The position numbers were made by a program, and so were the translations under genes. From Billgrantia ethanolica (GTDB lineage: Bacteria > Pseudomonadota > Gammaproteobacteria > Pseudomonadales > Halomonadaceae), in NCBI RefSeq assembly GCF_021404305.1, contig NZ_JABFTX010000002.1, positions 124,001-188,000 of the forward strand: a stretch of 64,000 nt of DNA, read 5' to 3'. Within the stretch, counting starts at the first letter, position 1. Each line of letters starts with the position of its first letter. The notes beneath the pieces are model-generated. The model did not search any database. It worked only from the letters and a program-made list of their open reading frames with translations, and was not told the DNA's origin. Positions 42,542-53,566 of this stretch are shown here, piece after piece.

Positions 42542-43426
42542 ATGGATGCCGAGCTGAGCAGACGCCTTGGCCGCCTGCTGGATCACGTGGAGCACTGGCT
42601 GCCGCCCGCCCCGCAGGAGGTCGACTGGACGCGGGACGTGGCCGCACTGTGGCAACGCCATGTGCTGGGTGGCCGCTTGTTGCCGGTACCGCCACGAGAC
42701 AGCCTCGCCCTCGACGACCTGTTGGGCATCGAGCGCCAGAAGCTGGCGCTGGTCGACAACACCCGCGCCTTTCTGCAGGGCTTGCCGGCCAACCATGCGC
42801 TGCTGTGGGGCTCGCGCGGCAGCGGCAAGTCGTCGCTGATTCGTGCGCTGCTCAACAGTCTGGCCCCGGAGGGGCTGCGTCTGGTGCAGGTCGACCGCCA
42901 CGATCTGGCTGGCCTGCCCATGCTGGTCGAGCAACTGCGCCATCAGCCGCAGCGCTTCGTGGTTTATTGCGACGACCTCTCCTTCGAGGGCCACGACGAC
43001 GCCTACAAGGCGCTAAAGAGCGTGCTCGACGGTGCCCTCACCGGCCCGCCCGAAAACGTGCTGCTCTACGCCACGTCGAACCGCCGTCACCTGCTGCCGG
43101 AGTCCATGGCTGACAACGAAGGCTCGAGGCTGGTGGGGGAGGAGCTTCACCACGGTGATGCGGTGGAGGAGAAGATCTCGCTCTCCGACCGCTTCGGCCT
43201 GTGGCTGGGCTTCTACCCCTTCAGCCAGGACACTTATCTGGAGGCCTGCTGCCACTGGGTCACGCACCTTGGCAGCGCCAAGGACTGGGACGCCGAGGCT
43301 CGCGCCGAGGCGATCCGCTACGCCACGCTGCGCGGTGGGCGCAGCGGCAGAGGGGCCTGGCAGTTCGCCTGTCAGTGGGTCGGGCGCCGTCGGCTGCATG
43401 AAGCAGGGCGTCGGCGGGGCGAGTGA
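42542..43426 (+). CDS. DUF815-family P-loop ATPase
   Basis: A 294-residue AAA-type ATPase. Walker A is LLWGSRGSGKSSLIRAL near residue 90 and Walker B is FVVYCDDLSFEG near 140; a sensor-like LLYATSNRRHLLPESM follows. This set and the length match DUF815 proteins, which have no firm biochemical role. AAGGAG before the ATG at 42542 sets the start. The stop abuts the end of the convergent lipoprotein gene by a single base. Confidence 0.87.
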   Translation: MDAELSRRLGRLLDHVEHWLPPAPQEVDWTRDVAALWQRHVLGGRLLPVPPRDSLALDDLLGIERQKLALVDNTRAFLQGLPANHALLWGSRGSGKSSLIRALLNSLAPEGLRLVQVDRHDLAGLPMLVEQLRHQPQRFVVYCDDLSFEGHDDAYKALKSVLDGALTGPPENVLLYATSNRRHLLPESMADNEGSRLVGEELHHGDAVEEKISLSDRFGLWLGFYPFSQDTYLEACCHWVTHLGSAKDWDAEARAEAIRYATLRGGRSGRGAWQFACQWVGRRRLHEAGRRRGE

Positions 43427-44065
43427 TCAGCGCTGCGGCGTCAGCTCTCCATCCTGTCCCACGGCGAAGCGCAGAGTTGGCGTAAAGAGCCCGGCGGGCA
43501 GGGTTACGCCCAGGCCGCGCAGGCTGCCCGGGGTAATGGCGAGCTCACTGCCTGCCGGCAGCTCGCCCCGGCTTGCCAGCTGCGTGGCCAGCTCCACCAT
43601 CGGGGCCAGGCGACGTTGGTCGGTGGCCAGCACGTCGAATTCCACCGGCAGACGCAGGCGGGTGTCGTCACCCGAGGTCAGCGTCACGTCCTGCTGATAG
43701 TTGCCGCTGACCGGCTCGGCGCCGGGCACGTCCAGGGTCCAGCGGAACCCCGACATCTCCACTGCCGGCATGCCGACGGGCAGCGCCAGTCCCATGGCCA
43801 GGGTGGCCTGCACCGGCAGGCTGCCCGCACCGAGGCTGGAGGCGATCAGCGAGGCGATGTCGCTGGTGTCGAGGCCGGCCTGGATCGAATAGGGGCCGAT
43901 GCGCACGTCTTCCACACCCAGCGAGGTCACCGCCAGGCGGAAAGCGAACAGGCCGGTCTGGGGCAGGGCCAGGCAGCCGGCAAGCAGCAGGGACAGGCTC
44001 AACGGTGCCAGCAGGCGCCAACGGCGACGCGGCAGCAAGAACGACGACACTCGACTCAGGAACAT
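43427..44065 (-). CDS. Small lipoprotein resembling LEA14-like beta-sandwich proteins
   Basis: A 212-residue protein. A basic start (LLPRRRWRLLAPL) and LSLLLAGCLAL give a lipobox near residue 31. The mature part is beta-rich, with regular strand-like stretches (VTSLGVEDVRIGPYSI, RLRLPVEFDVLA) and carries a pattern seen in LEA-type-2 desiccation-related domains; this resemblance is weak. AGGAGGA precedes the ATG. It is downstream of der on the same strand but separated by a hairpin. The function is unknown. Confidence 0.6.
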   Translation of the reverse strand: MFLSRVSSFLLPRRRWRLLAPLSLSLLLAGCLALPQTGLFAFRLAVTSLGVEDVRIGPYSIQAGLDTSDIASLIASSLGAGSLPVQATLAMGLALPVGMPAVEMSGFRWTLDVPGAEPVSGNYQQDVTLTSGDDTRLRLPVEFDVLATDQRRLAPMVELATQLASRGELPAGSELAITPGSLRGLGVTLPAGLFTPTLRFAVGQDGELTPQR

Positions 44066-44127
44066 CGGTTCCTCCTGTTGGATGAACGACTCAAGCTAAG
44101 GGGTGGTAGCGGGGATGGCCAGGGTGA

Positions 44128-44149
44128 CGCCCGATCTGGCGATCGGGCG
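44128..44149. terminator. 9-bp hairpin downstream of der
   Basis: CGCCCGATC-TGGC-GATCGGGCG lies just past the der stop. TTTT follows it on the plus strand, the wrong side for der, so its orientation as an intrinsic terminator is doubtful. It still marks the likely end of the minus-strand der transcript. Confidence 0.45.
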
Positions 44150-44161
44150 TTTTGACAGGTA

Positions 44162-45565
44162 TCAGCGGCGTTTGTTGCGTGCGGCCCGAGTGCGTCCCAG
44201 CTCGCGCTGCTTGGCTTTCTCCCGGTCGCTGGCACCGGCCAGCGGGTCGAAGGGGTTGTTGCCAGAGCGAAACTCGAAGCGAATCGGGGTGCCGCGAACC
44301 TTGAGCACCTTGCGGAACGTATTGGTCAGGAAGCGTTTGTAGGACTCGGGCAGCGCTTCGGTCTGGTTGCCGTGAACCACGATGATCGGCGGGTTGCTGC
44401 CACCCTGGTGGGCCATGCGCAGCTTGATCCGTCGCCCATGCACCAGCGGCGGCGGATGCTGGCTGACGGCATCCTGCAGCAGGGTGGTGAGACGGTTGGT
44501 CGACCAGTGGCTGTTGGCCGAGGCAAAGGCGCGCTCGATGGACGGGTAGAGGTCGCCCACGGCGGTGCCGTGCAACGCCGAGATGAAGTGCAGATCGGCG
44601 TAGTCGGCGAAGCCCAGCCGACGCTTGATGTCGGCGCGCATCTTCTCCTTGGCCTCGTGCTCGAGGCCGTCCCACTTGTTGACCGCCAGCACCAGGGCAC
44701 GCCCGGTGGTGAGCACGTAGTCGAGCAGATGCAGATCCTGCTCCACCAGGCCCGAGCGGGCGTCGAGCACCATGATCGCGACATGGCACTCCTTGATCGC
44801 CTCCAGCGTCTTGATGATCGAGAATTTCTCGGCGATCTCGCTGACGTTCTTGCGTCGCCGCACGCCGGCGGTATCGATCAGCACGTAGGGCTTGCCGCGC
44901 CGCTCGAAGGGGATCTCGATGGCGTCGCGGGTGGTGCCGGCCTCATCGAACACCACCACACGCTCTTCGCCGAGCAGGCGGTTGACCAGGGTCGACTTGC
45001 CCACGTTGGGCCGGCCGATCACGCCGATGCGGATGCCCTTGGTGCCGGTATCTGCCGGGATGCTCAGGTCGCGCTCGGGGAAGGGCGCCAGCACTTCCTC
45101 GATCAGGCTGGTGACGTTGCGGCCGTGGGCGGCGGCGATGGGACGGGGGTCGCCCAGGCCCAGCTGCCAGAAATCGGCCATGGCCGAGTGCTCTTCCAGG
45201 CCGTCGGTCTTGTTCACCACCAGCCAGGTCTTTTTCTGGTTGACCCGCAGGTGGTTGGCAATCGCTTCGTCGGCGACATTCAGGCCGGCGCGGGCATCGA
45301 CCAGGAACAGCACGATGTCGGCTTCGTCGATGGCGGCCAGCGACTGCTCGGCCATGGCCGCATCGATACCCTCCTCGTCGCCGCTGATGCCGCCGGTGTC
45401 GATCACCGTATAGGCCTTGTCGCCCAGCATGCCGTTACCGTACTTGCGGTCGCGGGTTAGCCCCGGGAAGTCGGCCACCAGGGCATCCCGGCTGCGGGTC
45501 AGGCGGTTGAACAGCGTCGACTTGCCCACATTGGGGCGGCCAACCAGAGCGATCACAGGGGTCAT
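44162..45565 (-). CDS. der: Ribosome biogenesis GTPase Der (EngA)
   Basis: A 467-residue protein with two tandem GTPase domains, each starting with GRPNVGKST (near residues 7 and 184), NKTD and NKWD specificity motifs, and DTGG/DTAG switch motifs. A KH-like domain with a basic tail ([10 protein letters not shown]) closes it. Der assists assembly of the 50S subunit. Its ATG overlaps the end of bamB by four bases, continuing the hisS-yfgM-bamB-der run. Confidence 0.97.
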   Translation of the reverse strand: MTPVIALVGRPNVGKSTLFNRLTRSRDALVADFPGLTRDRKYGNGMLGDKAYTVIDTGGISGDEEGIDAAMAEQSLAAIDEADIVLFLVDARAGLNVADEAIANHLRVNQKKTWLVVNKTDGLEEHSAMADFWQLGLGDPRPIAAAHGRNVTSLIEEVLAPFPERDLSIPADTGTKGIRIGVIGRPNVGKSTLVNRLLGEERVVVFDEAGTTRDAIEIPFERRGKPYVLIDTAGVRRRKNVSEIAEKFSIIKTLEAIKECHVAIMVLDARSGLVEQDLHLLDYVLTTGRALVLAVNKWDGLEHEAKEKMRADIKRRLGFADYADLHFISALHGTAVGDLYPSIERAFASANSHWSTNRLTTLLQDAVSQHPPPLVHGRRIKLRMAHQGGSNPPIIVVHGNQTEALPESYKRFLTNTFRKVLKVRGTPIRFEFRSGNNPFDPLAGASDREKAKQRELGRTRAARNKRR

Positions 45566-46728
45566 CGGGTAATTTCCAGGGCCTCCAGGCGGCCGTTATT
45601 GGTCAGCACGTAGAGGCGCCGGAAGTCGGTAATGGGACGCACGCTGATACCGGAGCTGTCGACCCGGGTACGCGCGGTGAAGCGACCGTTCTGAATGTCG
45701 AGCAGATGGACGTAGCCCTCGAAGTCGCCCACCACCAGGTTGCCGTCGGCAAAGGCAGGGGAGGTCAGCCAGCGGCCCTCGAGGTCGCGGTTGCGCCATA
45801 CCTCCTCGCCGGTGCGGGCGTCGAAGGCCGTCACATGGCTGGCCTCGCTGACGGTGAACAGGCGGTCGCCCACCAGCACGGGAGTCTGATAGCTGGAGTG
45901 ATCGCGCTCCCATAGCGTTTCGCCGCTGGTCGCGTCGAGAGCGGTCAGGCGTCCATTGTAGCTGGACACGAACAGTCGGCCGTCGGGGGTCAGCACGGGC
46001 TGGCCGCCGAGATCGACCATGCGGTCGATCTCGCTGCGTCCGCGGGGTACAGCGATACGACGCTCCCACAGCGGCTGCCCGCTGCGGTTGTCCAGCGTGG
46101 CCAGGCGGCCGCTGGCAAAGCCGACGAAGGTGACCGGGTCGATCACCGACGGGGTGCCGGTGCCGCGCAGGGTAAGGGCCGGTTCGGTAGTGTTGTACAC
46201 CCAGCGCTCCTGGCCGGTACGCCGATCCAGCGCGGTGACGGTGCCGTCCACGCTCTGCACCACCAGCAGCTGCTGGTTGGGCTGGGGCGCGGCCAGTACT
46301 TCGCTGGCGACACGCGAGCGCCAGATGACCTCGCCGTCAGCCTGACTCACCGCGAGCACTTCGCCGTTGCGGGTGCCCAGATAGATCTGCCCGGCCGCCG
46401 CCGTCAGGCCGCTGGATACGCCGACCTCGAGGTCGGTCTGCCAGCGTCGCTCACCGCTGTCGGCCGCTACGGCCATGAGTCGGCCGCGTTCGTCGGCGGC
46501 ATAGATCACCCCGCCGTCGAGGGTGGGCGAAATGGGGTAGACGGCGCGGCCGAGGCCTTGTCCCACGCGCTGGCGCCAGTCGCTGCGTAGCTCGGCGCGG
46601 GCCTCGAAGCGTTGCAGCTCCTTGGGGGTGTAGCGTGGTTCCGCGCGGTTGGCGCAGCCGGCGAGCAGGCCGAGGGTCAGCGTGGCGACCAAGGCGAGCG
46701 TGGTCTTGCGAGCGAGAGTCGTCTTCAT
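45562..46728 (-). CDS. bamB: Outer membrane assembly lipoprotein BamB
   Basis: A 388-residue lipoprotein. The signal ends [10 protein letters not shown] with the lipid cysteine near residue 25. The rest is an eight-bladed PQQ-like propeller, with repeated blade ends such as [34 protein letters not shown] and [17 protein letters not shown]. BamB binds BamA in the outer-membrane protein insertion complex. Four-base overlaps with both yfgM and der show tight coupling. Confidence 0.96.
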   Translation of the reverse strand: MKTTLARKTTLALVATLTLGLLAGCANRAEPRYTPKELQRFEARAELRSDWRQRVGQGLGRAVYPISPTLDGGVIYAADERGRLMAVAADSGERRWQTDLEVGVSSGLTAAAGQIYLGTRNGEVLAVSQADGEVIWRSRVASEVLAAPQPNQQLLVVQSVDGTVTALDRRTGQERWVYNTTEPALTLRGTGTPSVIDPVTFVGFASGRLATLDNRSGQPLWERRIAVPRGRSEIDRMVDLGGQPVLTPDGRLFVSSYNGRLTALDATSGETLWERDHSSYQTPVLVGDRLFTVSEASHVTAFDARTGEEVWRNRDLEGRWLTSPAFADGNLVVGDFEGYVHLLDIQNGRFTARTRVDSSGISVRPITDFRRLYVLTNNGRLEALEITR

Positions 46729-47369
46729 AGCGTGGCCTCTTCGGCACCCAGGTCGTCGAGCTTGAGCTGGACGCCATAGATCGGCTGATTGCGTTGTTCG
46801 GCGACGGCAAGCGCTTCCTGCCAGGCCTGACGGGCCTCGTCGGTGCGTCCCAGGTTGTGCAGGGCATCGCCGCGCACGTCGGCCTGCTGGGCAGCGAGGG
46901 CTGCCGGGATGTCCCGTGCCAGCGTGTCCAGGGCGGCCTCGGCATCGCCGGCGGCCACCTGCAGTCTGGCCAGGCGCAGCCGCGCCAGGCCCTGCACGTA
47001 GTCACGGTTGCTGGATTCGATCACGCCTTCGAGCACCCCACGGGCGGCGTCGAGGTCACCCGTCTCCACGGCCAGGCGGGCGTCGATCAGGCGCGCCAGG
47101 TCAGCATACAGGGTGCGACCGTGGTTGTCGGTGATCTCGGTGACCAGGCTGCGGGCTTCGTCGATCTCGCCGCTGTCGGTCAGGTTGACCAGGTGCTGGT
47201 AACGCATGGAGGCCGATGCCGACTGGTTCTCCTGGTAGTTCTGCCAGGCGTTCCAGCCGACCACGCCGGCAATGGCGATGGCGACACCGGCGATCAGCGC
47301 CGTGCCGTTCTCCTTCCACCAGCGCTTGATGGCTTCCAGCTGCTCTTCTTCGGTTCTCAGCTCCGCCAC
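46725..47369 (-). CDS. yfgM: YfgM-family tetratricopeptide membrane protein
   Basis: A 214-residue protein. A cytoplasmic start (EEEQLEAIKRWWKENG) and one helix (TALIAGVAIAIAGVVGW) anchor a periplasmic TPR-like helical domain. YfgM associates with the SecYEG translocon and PpiD to help periplasmic chaperoning. The place between hisS and bamB is standard. It overlaps bamB by four bases. Confidence 0.9.
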   Translation of the reverse strand: MAELRTEEEQLEAIKRWWKENGTALIAGVAIAIAGVVGWNAWQNYQENQSASASMRYQHLVNLTDSGEIDEARSLVTEITDNHGRTLYADLARLIDARLAVETGDLDAARGVLEGVIESSNRDYVQGLARLRLARLQVAAGDAEAALDTLARDIPAALAAQQADVRGDALHNLGRTDEARQAWQEALAVAEQRNQPIYGVQLKLDDLGAEEATL

Positions 47370-47403
47370 GGGCGGTCTCCTTTCACTGCAATATGCGGTT
47401 CGA

Positions 47404-48738
47404 TCAGGCGCGCTCGTCGCTCGCCGTCATGCTGGCGAGGGTGTCGATCAGAGCGCCCTGATCCAGGCTCATCTGCTCGCGCTCCTCGCGCAGGAATTTC
47501 AGCGTGGCGCGGCCTGCATCCAGTTCGTCTTCACCCAGCAGCAGGGCCAGGCGGGCACCGCTCCTGTCGGCCTTCTTGATCCGGCTCTTGAAGCTGCCTC
47601 CGCCGCAGTGCAGCTGCAGGCGAAGCTCGGGCAGCTCGCTTCTGATTCTTTCCGCAAGCAACATGGCCTGGGTGGTGGCGACATCATCCATGGGCAGCAC
47701 GTAGAGGTCCAGTTCGCCGAGGGCGGAGTCGGGCACCAGCTCCAGGGTCTCGAGCAGCAGCACCAGCCGTTCGATACCCATGGCGAAGCCTACCGCGGGG
47801 GTCGGCTTGCCGCCGAGCTGCTCGACCAGCCCGTCGTAGCGGCCGCCGGCACACACGGTGCCCTGGCTGCCGAGCGCGGTGGTGGTCCACTCGAACACGG
47901 TGCGGCCATAGTAGTCGAGGCCGCGTACCAGGCGTGGATTGATCACGTAGGCGATGCCGGCAGCCTGGAGCAGGGCAGTGAGGCCCTCGAAGTGCTCCCG
48001 CGAGGCGTCGTCGAGATGATCCATCAGCTTGGGCGCATCGGCCAGCATCGGCGCCATGTCCGGGTTCTTGGAGTCGAGGATGCGCAGCGGGTTGCTGGTC
48101 AGGCGGCGCAGGGAATCCTCGTCGAGCTGGTCGCGGTGCTGCTCGAAATAGGCCACCAGCTTGTCGCGATAGGCGGCGCGCGCCTCGCTGGAGCCCAGTG
48201 AGTTGAGCTCCAGGGTGACGTGATCGATGAGGCCCAGCTCCCGCCACAGGCGGGCGGAGAGCAGGATCACCTCGGCATCGATGTCCGGCCCTTCCAGGCC
48301 GAAGGCTTCCACGCCGACCTGATGGAACTGGCGATAGCGGCCCTTCTGCGGGCGCTCGTGACGGAACATCGGGCCCTGGTACCACAGCCGCTGGGTCTGG
48401 TTGTGCAGCAGACCGTGCTCCATGGCGGCGCGCACGCAGCTGGCCGTGCCTTCGGGACGCAGGGTCAGGCTGTCGCCGTTACGATCTTCGAAGGTGTACA
48501 TCTCCTTCTCGACGATATCGGTGTCCTCGCCGATGGAGCGGGCGAACAGTGCTGTCTGCTCGACGATGGGAGTGCGGATCTCGGCGTAGCCGTAGCGCTG
48601 CGTCAGCGCCTGTACCTTGCCTTCGAAGTACTGCCACAGGGCGGACCGGTCCGGCAATAGGTCGTTCATGCCGCGGATGGCCTGGATCTTCTTCTTGCTG
48701 CTGTCGGACTTGCTCAACGATGGCTCCTTGATGGTCAA
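47404..48738 (-). CDS. hisS: Histidyl-tRNA synthetase
   Basis: A 444-residue class II synthetase. Motif 2 is [18 protein letters not shown], the histidine-binding loop is [13 protein letters not shown], and motif 3 is [12 protein letters not shown] carboxy-terminal anticodon domain covers the last 100 residues. The amino terminus has a short Lys/Ser-rich lead before [12 protein letters not shown]. It lies between ispG and yfgM on the same strand. Confidence 0.97.
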   Translation of the reverse strand: MTIKEPSLSKSDSSKKKIQAIRGMNDLLPDRSALWQYFEGKVQALTQRYGYAEIRTPIVEQTALFARSIGEDTDIVEKEMYTFEDRNGDSLTLRPEGTASCVRAAMEHGLLHNQTQRLWYQGPMFRHERPQKGRYRQFHQVGVEAFGLEGPDIDAEVILLSARLWRELGLIDHVTLELNSLGSSEARAAYRDKLVAYFEQHRDQLDEDSLRRLTSNPLRILDSKNPDMAPMLADAPKLMDHLDDASREHFEGLTALLQAAGIAYVINPRLVRGLDYYGRTVFEWTTTALGSQGTVCAGGRYDGLVEQLGGKPTPAVGFAMGIERLVLLLETLELVPDSALGELDLYVLPMDDVATTQAMLLAERIRSELPELRLQLHCGGGSFKSRIKKADRSGARLALLLGEDELDAGRATLKFLREEREQMSLDQGALIDTLASMTASDERA

Positions 48739-48745
48739 CGGCGGA

Positions 48746-49861
48746 TCAGGCCCCGCGGGCGATCAGATCCTTTTCGGCCTGTTCCTTCTCGCGCACCTTC
48801 TCGCGAATCAGGCGCTCCAGGTCGTCGACCAGATGGTCGTTGGTCAGTTTGGTGGCGGGCTTGCCGTCGATGTAGATCAGATTGTTGGGCGTGCCGCCGG
48901 TCAGCCCGATGTCGCTCTCCTTGGCTTCGCCGGGGCCGTTCACCACACAGCCGATCACCGAGACGTCGAGCGGCGTCATGATGTCTTCCAGGCGCTCTTC
49001 GAGGGCGTTCATGGTGCCGATGACATCGAAGTTCTGGCGCGAGCAGCTGGGGCAGGCGATGAAGTTGATGCCCTTGCTGCGCAGGCGCAGGCTCTTGAGC
49101 ATGTCGTAACCGACCTTGATCTCCTCCACCGGGTCGGCGGCCAGGGAGACGCGAATGGTATCGCCGATGCCGTCCATCAGCAGCATGCCGAGGCCGATCG
49201 ACGACTTGACCGTGCCCGAGCGCAGGCCGCCGGCCTCGGTGATGCCCAGGTGCAGCGGCTGTTCGATCAGCTTGGCCAGTTGGCGATAGGCGGCCACGGC
49301 CATGAACACGTCGCTGGCCTTGACGCTGACCTTGTACTCCTGGAAGTCGAGGCGGTCGAGGTGGTCGATGTGGCGCATGGCCGATTCCACCAGCGCCTCC
49401 GGCGTGGGCTCGCCGTACTTGCGCTGCAGCTCCTTCTCCAGCGAGCCGGCGTTGACCCCGATGCGAATCGGGATGCCGTTGTCGCGGGCGGCGGCCACCA
49501 CGGCACGCACGCGCTCTTCCTTGCCGATGTTGCCGGGATTGATGCGCAGGCAGTCGACGCCAAGCTCGGCCACGCGCAGGGCGATCTTGTAGTCGAAGTG
49601 GATGTCGGCGACCAGCGGCACGTTGACTTGTTGCTTGATGCGGCCGAAGGCTTCGGCCGCGTCCATGCACGGTACCGAGACGCGTACGATATCGGCGCCG
49701 GCATCCTCGAGGCGTTGAATCTGGGCCACGGTGGCGGCCACGTCCAGGGTGTCGGTGTTGGTCATGCTCTGCACCGAGATGGGGGCGTCGCCCCCGACCG
49801 GCACCTTGCCGACATGGATCTGGCGCGACTTGCGACGCACGATGGGCGATGGGGAATGCAT
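48746..49861 (-). CDS. ispG: HMBPP synthase (4-hydroxy-3-methylbut-2-enyl diphosphate synthase)
   Basis: A 371-residue iron-sulphur enzyme of the MEP isoprenoid pathway. The TIM barrel begins after [17 protein letters not shown]. The 4Fe-4S ligands are in [13 protein letters not shown] and [17 protein letters not shown]. It reduces the cyclic diphosphate MEcPP to HMBPP. It ends just before hisS, and its start directly follows the rodZ stop, as in Escherichia and Pseudomonas. Confidence 0.97.
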   Translation of the reverse strand: MHSPSPIVRRKSRQIHVGKVPVGGDAPISVQSMTNTDTLDVAATVAQIQRLEDAGADIVRVSVPCMDAAEAFGRIKQQVNVPLVADIHFDYKIALRVAELGVDCLRINPGNIGKEERVRAVVAAARDNGIPIRIGVNAGSLEKELQRKYGEPTPEALVESAMRHIDHLDRLDFQEYKVSVKASDVFMAVAAYRQLAKLIEQPLHLGITEAGGLRSGTVKSSIGLGMLLMDGIGDTIRVSLAADPVEEIKVGYDMLKSLRLRSKGINFIACPSCSRQNFDVIGTMNALEERLEDIMTPLDVSVIGCVVNGPGEAKESDIGLTGGTPNNLIYIDGKPATKLTNDHLVDDLERLIREKVREKEQAEKDLIARGA

Positions 49862-49862
49862 G

Positions 49863-50840
49863 TCACTCTCCCAAGGTGAAACGGGCGACGTTGTTGGCGC
49901 CGGCGCGAGCGCGCAGGTCGATGCGCTCGCCGGCCCAGCTCAGTTCGACGCCGGTGGCATTGCCGATGGTCAGGCGGAACGGTGGCTCTCCTTCGACGGT
50001 CGCGGTGGTGCCGGGTTCCTGAAGGCCGACGAAAACACGGCTGTTGGTGGCGTCGAAGATCTCGGTCCAGGACTGCTCGTTGAAGGTCAGCTGCAGCACG
50101 GTGCGGTCGGCAGGCGCCGCCACGTCGGTCGCTTCGGGCTCCTCCTCGACGACGATATCCTGGGCGGTAGCCTCCTCGACGATGGCCTCTTCCTCGTCGG
50201 CCGTCGCTTCGCCGGTCTGGGCCAGCAGGGCCTGGGCGCCGCTGGGGTCGACTTCGCCGAAGGGTCGTGCGACCTCTTCGTTCATCGGGTCGACGCCTTC
50301 GAGCGGCACCGGCGGCAGCGCTTCCTCGACCTCGGGGCGCGGCTCTTCCTCGATGGTGGTGGTGCCGTCGAGGGTCTCGACCGATACCGGTTCGCCATCG
50401 TCGACGGCGGGCGGTTGGTTGCCGTCGCGGCTCTGCCACCACACCAGGGTCAGACCGATCAGACCGGCAATCACCAACAGCGTAACGAGCTTGAACAGCC
50501 AGGCGCCGATGCGCGATGGCGGCTTGGTGACCTGTACTGGGGTGACCCGCTGCTCGCTCTCCTGGGAGCCGAAGCGGTCCGTATAGGCCTGCAGCACGGG
50601 GCGGTCGTCGATGCCCAGCAAGCGGGCATAGGCGCGCAAATAGCCGCGGCGATAGGCGGCCACCGGCACCTGCTCGTAGTTGTCCTCTTCCATGCCGCTC
50701 ACCACGGCAGGGCGAAGGTTGAGTGCCGTGGCGACCTCTTCCCGCGACAGGCCTTGCGTTTCGCGCTCTCGGCGCAGCATCTCCCCGGGAGAGGCCTGGG
50801 TTCCGAGGCCGACGGCATCGATATCTTGGTTATCGCTCAT
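49863..50840 (-). CDS. rodZ: Cytoskeleton protein RodZ
   Basis: About 325 residues. The amino-terminal helix-turn-helix ([19 protein letters not shown], near 22-90) binds MreB in known RodZ proteins. One helix ([20 protein letters not shown], about 115-135) crosses the membrane. An acidic Glu/Pro/Val-rich periplasmic linker follows, and a DUF4115 beta domain ends the protein ([18 protein letters not shown]). The ATG at 50840 behind AAGGA is preferred over the frame start at 50885, which would overlap pilW. Confidence 0.93.
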   Translation of the reverse strand: MSDNQDIDAVGLGTQASPGEMLRRERETQGLSREEVATALNLRPAVVSGMEEDNYEQVPVAAYRRGYLRAYARLLGIDDRPVLQAYTDRFGSQESEQRVTPVQVTKPPSRIGAWLFKLVTLLVIAGLIGLTLVWWQSRDGNQPPAVDDGEPVSVETLDGTTTIEEEPRPEVEEALPPVPLEGVDPMNEEVARPFGEVDPSGAQALLAQTGEATADEEEAIVEEATAQDIVVEEEPEATDVAAPADRTVLQLTFNEQSWTEIFDATNSRVFVGLQEPGTTATVEGEPPFRLTIGNATGVELSWAGERIDLRARAGANNVARFTLGE

Positions 50841-50871
50841 GGCTGAGCATCCTTCGTCTTGGAATCGTTGA

Positions 50872-51597
50872 TCAATGTGCGTCACGCTGGTTGTCAGAGC
50901 CGGGGGTGACGGTCATGTCCGGTGCATTGGCGGCGATCTGCCGGGCCAGCGCCTGGGCCTCCGGCGTCATGCCGGCAAGCCCCACGAAAATCTCCAGCTG
51001 TTGCCTGGCGCGGTCGGGGTTGCCCTGATCCAGCTCCAGTTCAGCCAGGGTGAAGTAACTCCAGGGATTGCGCGGTTCGAGGCTGCGGGCGCGCTCCAGG
51101 CTGTGGCGTGCCTGGTCGATTTCGCCCAGCTCCCACTGGCACTGGCCCAGGTTGGTGAACAACTGGGCTCGGTTGGCATAGCGGGTATCCCGCGAAGCCG
51201 CCTCGAGCTGCTCGCAGGCGCGCCGCACCTGACCCTGTTCATAAAGAAAGACAGCATAGTTGTTGCGGGCGCGGCTGTTGCTCGGTGCCGCGGCGATGGC
51301 CCGCTGGAACGTTTCGTCGGCTTGCGCCCGCTCGCCCTGGCGCTGATAGACGATGGCCATGGCCTGCAGTGCCTCGGGGTCGTTGGGCGAGCGTTCCAAT
51401 GCGCGGTTGAGCGCGGACATGGCGCGCGGCAGGTTGTCGCGCTCGAGATAGGCCATGCCCAGCTGTGTGAAAGCCGCTGTCGGATCCGCTTCGGTCTGCT
51501 GCTCGGGTTGGCTGGCGCAGCCGGTTAGCCACAACGAGACGACCGCCATCGCAACCAGCGGGAGGCATCGGCTTGGCAGGTTGGGGAAGCGCGTCAT
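50872..51597 (-). CDS. pilW: Type IV pilus biogenesis lipoprotein PilW/PilF
   Basis: A 241-residue protein. A lipoprotein signal ends SLWLTGCASQ. Five or six tetratricopeptide repeats follow (QLGMAYLERDNLPRAMSALN, LQAMAIVYQRQGERAQADET and others). PilW/PilF is the pilotin that helps the PilQ secretin assemble in the outer membrane. The place between rlmN and rodZ is the standard one. No other pilus genes are in the window. Confidence 0.92.
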   Translation of the reverse strand: MTRFPNLPSRCLPLVAMAVVSLWLTGCASQPEQQTEADPTAAFTQLGMAYLERDNLPRAMSALNRALERSPNDPEALQAMAIVYQRQGERAQADETFQRAIAAAPSNSRARNNYAVFLYEQGQVRRACEQLEAASRDTRYANRAQLFTNLGQCQWELGEIDQARHSLERARSLEPRNPWSYFTLAELELDQGNPDRARQQLEIFVGLAGMTPEAQALARQIAANAPDMTVTPGSDNQRDAH

Positions 51598-51729
51598 GGC
51601 ATCCTCATGGTCGGGCCTGTCGGGCTGTGGGTGTTTCGCTTGCCTGGCACCCGAGCGGCGCTGGCCAGGGACGAAAAAGCCTGTTCATCAAAGCGCCGTG
51701 ACGAGTTGAAGTCAAGGCGGCCCATTGCT

Positions 51730-52854
51730 TCAATCGGCGTCGATCTGGATCGAGCGGATGTAGCGCTCATGACGCCGGGTGCGATCCTTGACGCGTCCCA
51801 CCAGCTGTCCACAGGCGGCATCGATGTCGTCGCCGCGGGTGGTGCGGATCGGTGCCGTGTAGCCCAGCTCGTAGAGCCACTGCTGGAAGCGCATCACCTG
51901 ATTTCGCGACGGTTTTTCGTAGCCCGAATGGGGAAACGGGTTGAACGGAATCAAGTTGATCTTGCACGGCAGCTCGCGCAGCAGTTCGGCCAGCTGCTGG
52001 GCGTGCTCCTGCTGGTCGTTGACGTCCTTGATCACGGTGTATTCGATGGTGACCATGCGGGTGTCGTCGCACTTGGCCAGGTAGCGGTGGCAAGCGTCGA
52101 GCAGCGTGCGAATGTTGTACTTGCGGTTGAGCGGCACCAGCTCGTTGCGCAGCTCGTCGGTGGCGGCATGCAGCGAGATGGCCAGGCTCACGTCGAGTTC
52201 GTCGCCGAGCCGGTCGAGCATCGGTACCACGCCCGAGGTCGACAGCGTCACGCGGCGCTTGGAGAGTCCGTAACCGTTGTCGTCGAGCATCAGCTTCATG
52301 GCCGGCACGACGTTGTCGTAATTCATCAGCGGCTCGCCCATGCCCATCATCACCACGTTGGTGACCGGGCGATTGGCGGTATCCTTGCGCGGCCCCACGC
52401 TGCGCTGGGCGACCCACACCTGACCGATGATCTCGGCGGCGGTGAGGTTGCGCTGGAAGCCCTGCTTGCCGGTGGAGCAGAAGCTACAGTCGAGCGAGCA
52501 GCCCACCTGGGACGACACGCACAGGGTGCGGCGCTTGCCGTTGTCGGCCGGGATCAGCACCGTTTCCACGTAGCTGCCGTCCTCCACCTCCAGCACCCAC
52601 TTGCGGGTTCCGTCGCTGGAAGTACCTTCATAGACCACGCCGGGGCCGCGAATCTCGGCCACCTCGGCGAGCCGCTGACGCAGCGCCTTGGACAGATTGG
52701 TCATGGCCTCGAAGTCGTCGCAGCCGTCGTGATGAATCCACTTCATCACCTGGGCGGCGCGGAACTTCTTCTCGCCGATGGAGAGGAAGAAGGCTTCCAT
52801 TTCCTCGCGAGTCAGGCCGAGCAGATTGGTACGTTGGGCGGTGGTGGCGGTCAT
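51730..52854 (-). CDS. rlmN: Dual-specificity RNA methyltransferase RlmN
   Basis: A 374-residue radical-SAM protein. The cluster cysteines are in [29 protein letters not shown] follows, and the second catalytic cysteine is in [12 protein letters not shown] near the end. It methylates A2503 of 23S rRNA and A37 of some tRNAs at C2. It is full length. Upstream is ndk, with a terminator-like hairpin between. Confidence 0.97.
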   Translation of the reverse strand: MTATTAQRTNLLGLTREEMEAFFLSIGEKKFRAAQVMKWIHHDGCDDFEAMTNLSKALRQRLAEVAEIRGPGVVYEGTSSDGTRKWVLEVEDGSYVETVLIPADNGKRRTLCVSSQVGCSLDCSFCSTGKQGFQRNLTAAEIIGQVWVAQRSVGPRKDTANRPVTNVVMMGMGEPLMNYDNVVPAMKLMLDDNGYGLSKRRVTLSTSGVVPMLDRLGDELDVSLAISLHAATDELRNELVPLNRKYNIRTLLDACHRYLAKCDDTRMVTIEYTVIKDVNDQQEHAQQLAELLRELPCKINLIPFNPFPHSGYEKPSRNQVMRFQQWLYELGYTAPIRTTRGDDIDAACGQLVGRVKDRTRRHERYIRSIQIDAD

Positions 52855-52883
52855 GGCATCACGTAGATCGGGGCAGGGCGAGA

Positions 52884-52905
52884 GCGGGGGCGTGAGTGCC
52901 CCCGC
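52884..52905. terminator. 8-bp hairpin downstream of ndk
   Basis: GCGGGGGC-GTGAGT-GCCCCCGC lies between the ndk stop and the rlmN start. No T-run follows, so it may end or process the ndk transcript inefficiently. Confidence 0.4.
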
Positions 52906-52928
52906 GAATAGTGCCTGGCCTGGGTGGC

Positions 52929-53354
52929 TTAGCGGGGGCAGATCTCGTCGGCGCTGAAGAAGTAGGCCACTTCACGCTCGGCGGAGGCCGGTGAGTCGGA
53001 GCCGTGTACGGCATTGGCGTCGATGGTCTCGGCGAAGTCGGCGCGGATGGTGCCCGGTGCGGCTTCCTTGGGATTGGTGGCGCCCATCAGCTCGCGGTTC
53101 TTGGCGATGGCATCTTCACCTTCCAGCACCTGCACTACCACCGGACCGGAGGTCATGAAGCCCACCAGATCCTTGAAGAAGGGACGCTCCTTGTGCTCGG
53201 CGTAGAAGCCGCCGGCCTTCTCTTCGGACAGCTGCAGCATCTTGGCGGCAACGACCTTGAGACCGGCCTTCTCGAAGCGGGAGATGATGTCGCCGATGGC
53301 ATTCTTGGCGACGGCGTCGGGCTTGATGATGGACAGGGTACGTTCGGTTGCCAT
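52929..53354 (-). CDS. ndk: Nucleoside diphosphate kinase
   Basis: A 141-residue enzyme. [17 protein letters not shown] opens the fold and [13 protein letters not shown] carries the phospho-histidine. It balances nucleoside triphosphate pools. The ATG at 53354 behind GAAGAGG is chosen; the open frame runs to 53465. Upstream, 212 bases without a recognisable gene separate it from iscA; related genomes carry hscB, hscA, fdx and iscX there. Confidence 0.97.
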   Translation of the reverse strand: MATERTLSIIKPDAVAKNAIGDIISRFEKAGLKVVAAKMLQLSEEKAGGFYAEHKERPFFKDLVGFMTSGPVVVQVLEGEDAIAKNRELMGATNPKEAAPGTIRADFAETIDANAVHGSDSPASAEREVAYFFSADEICPR

Positions 53355-53566
53355 GGTGGCCTCTTCGTTGCTGAGTGATGGAGTTGAAGATCCAATGGTG
53401 CGGCGCCACGCCGTACCCGCCCACCGGAGTGGTGTCGGTACGGCGCGGCGCCAATAGAGATCCAATGCGTTCGGTGTCGCCCGGTCATCGCCCAGGCGGC
53501 GCCATCGATGGGCGCAGAGTATACCGCTGCCGGCAGGCGTTGAACAATCGTCGACCCACCAAGGGG

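Noticed and set aside
44372..45460. A 362-codon plus-strand ORF opposite der
   Set aside because: Antisense shadow; no motifs.
48617..49879. A 420-codon plus-strand ORF opposite ispG
   Set aside because: Antisense shadow of a certain housekeeping gene.
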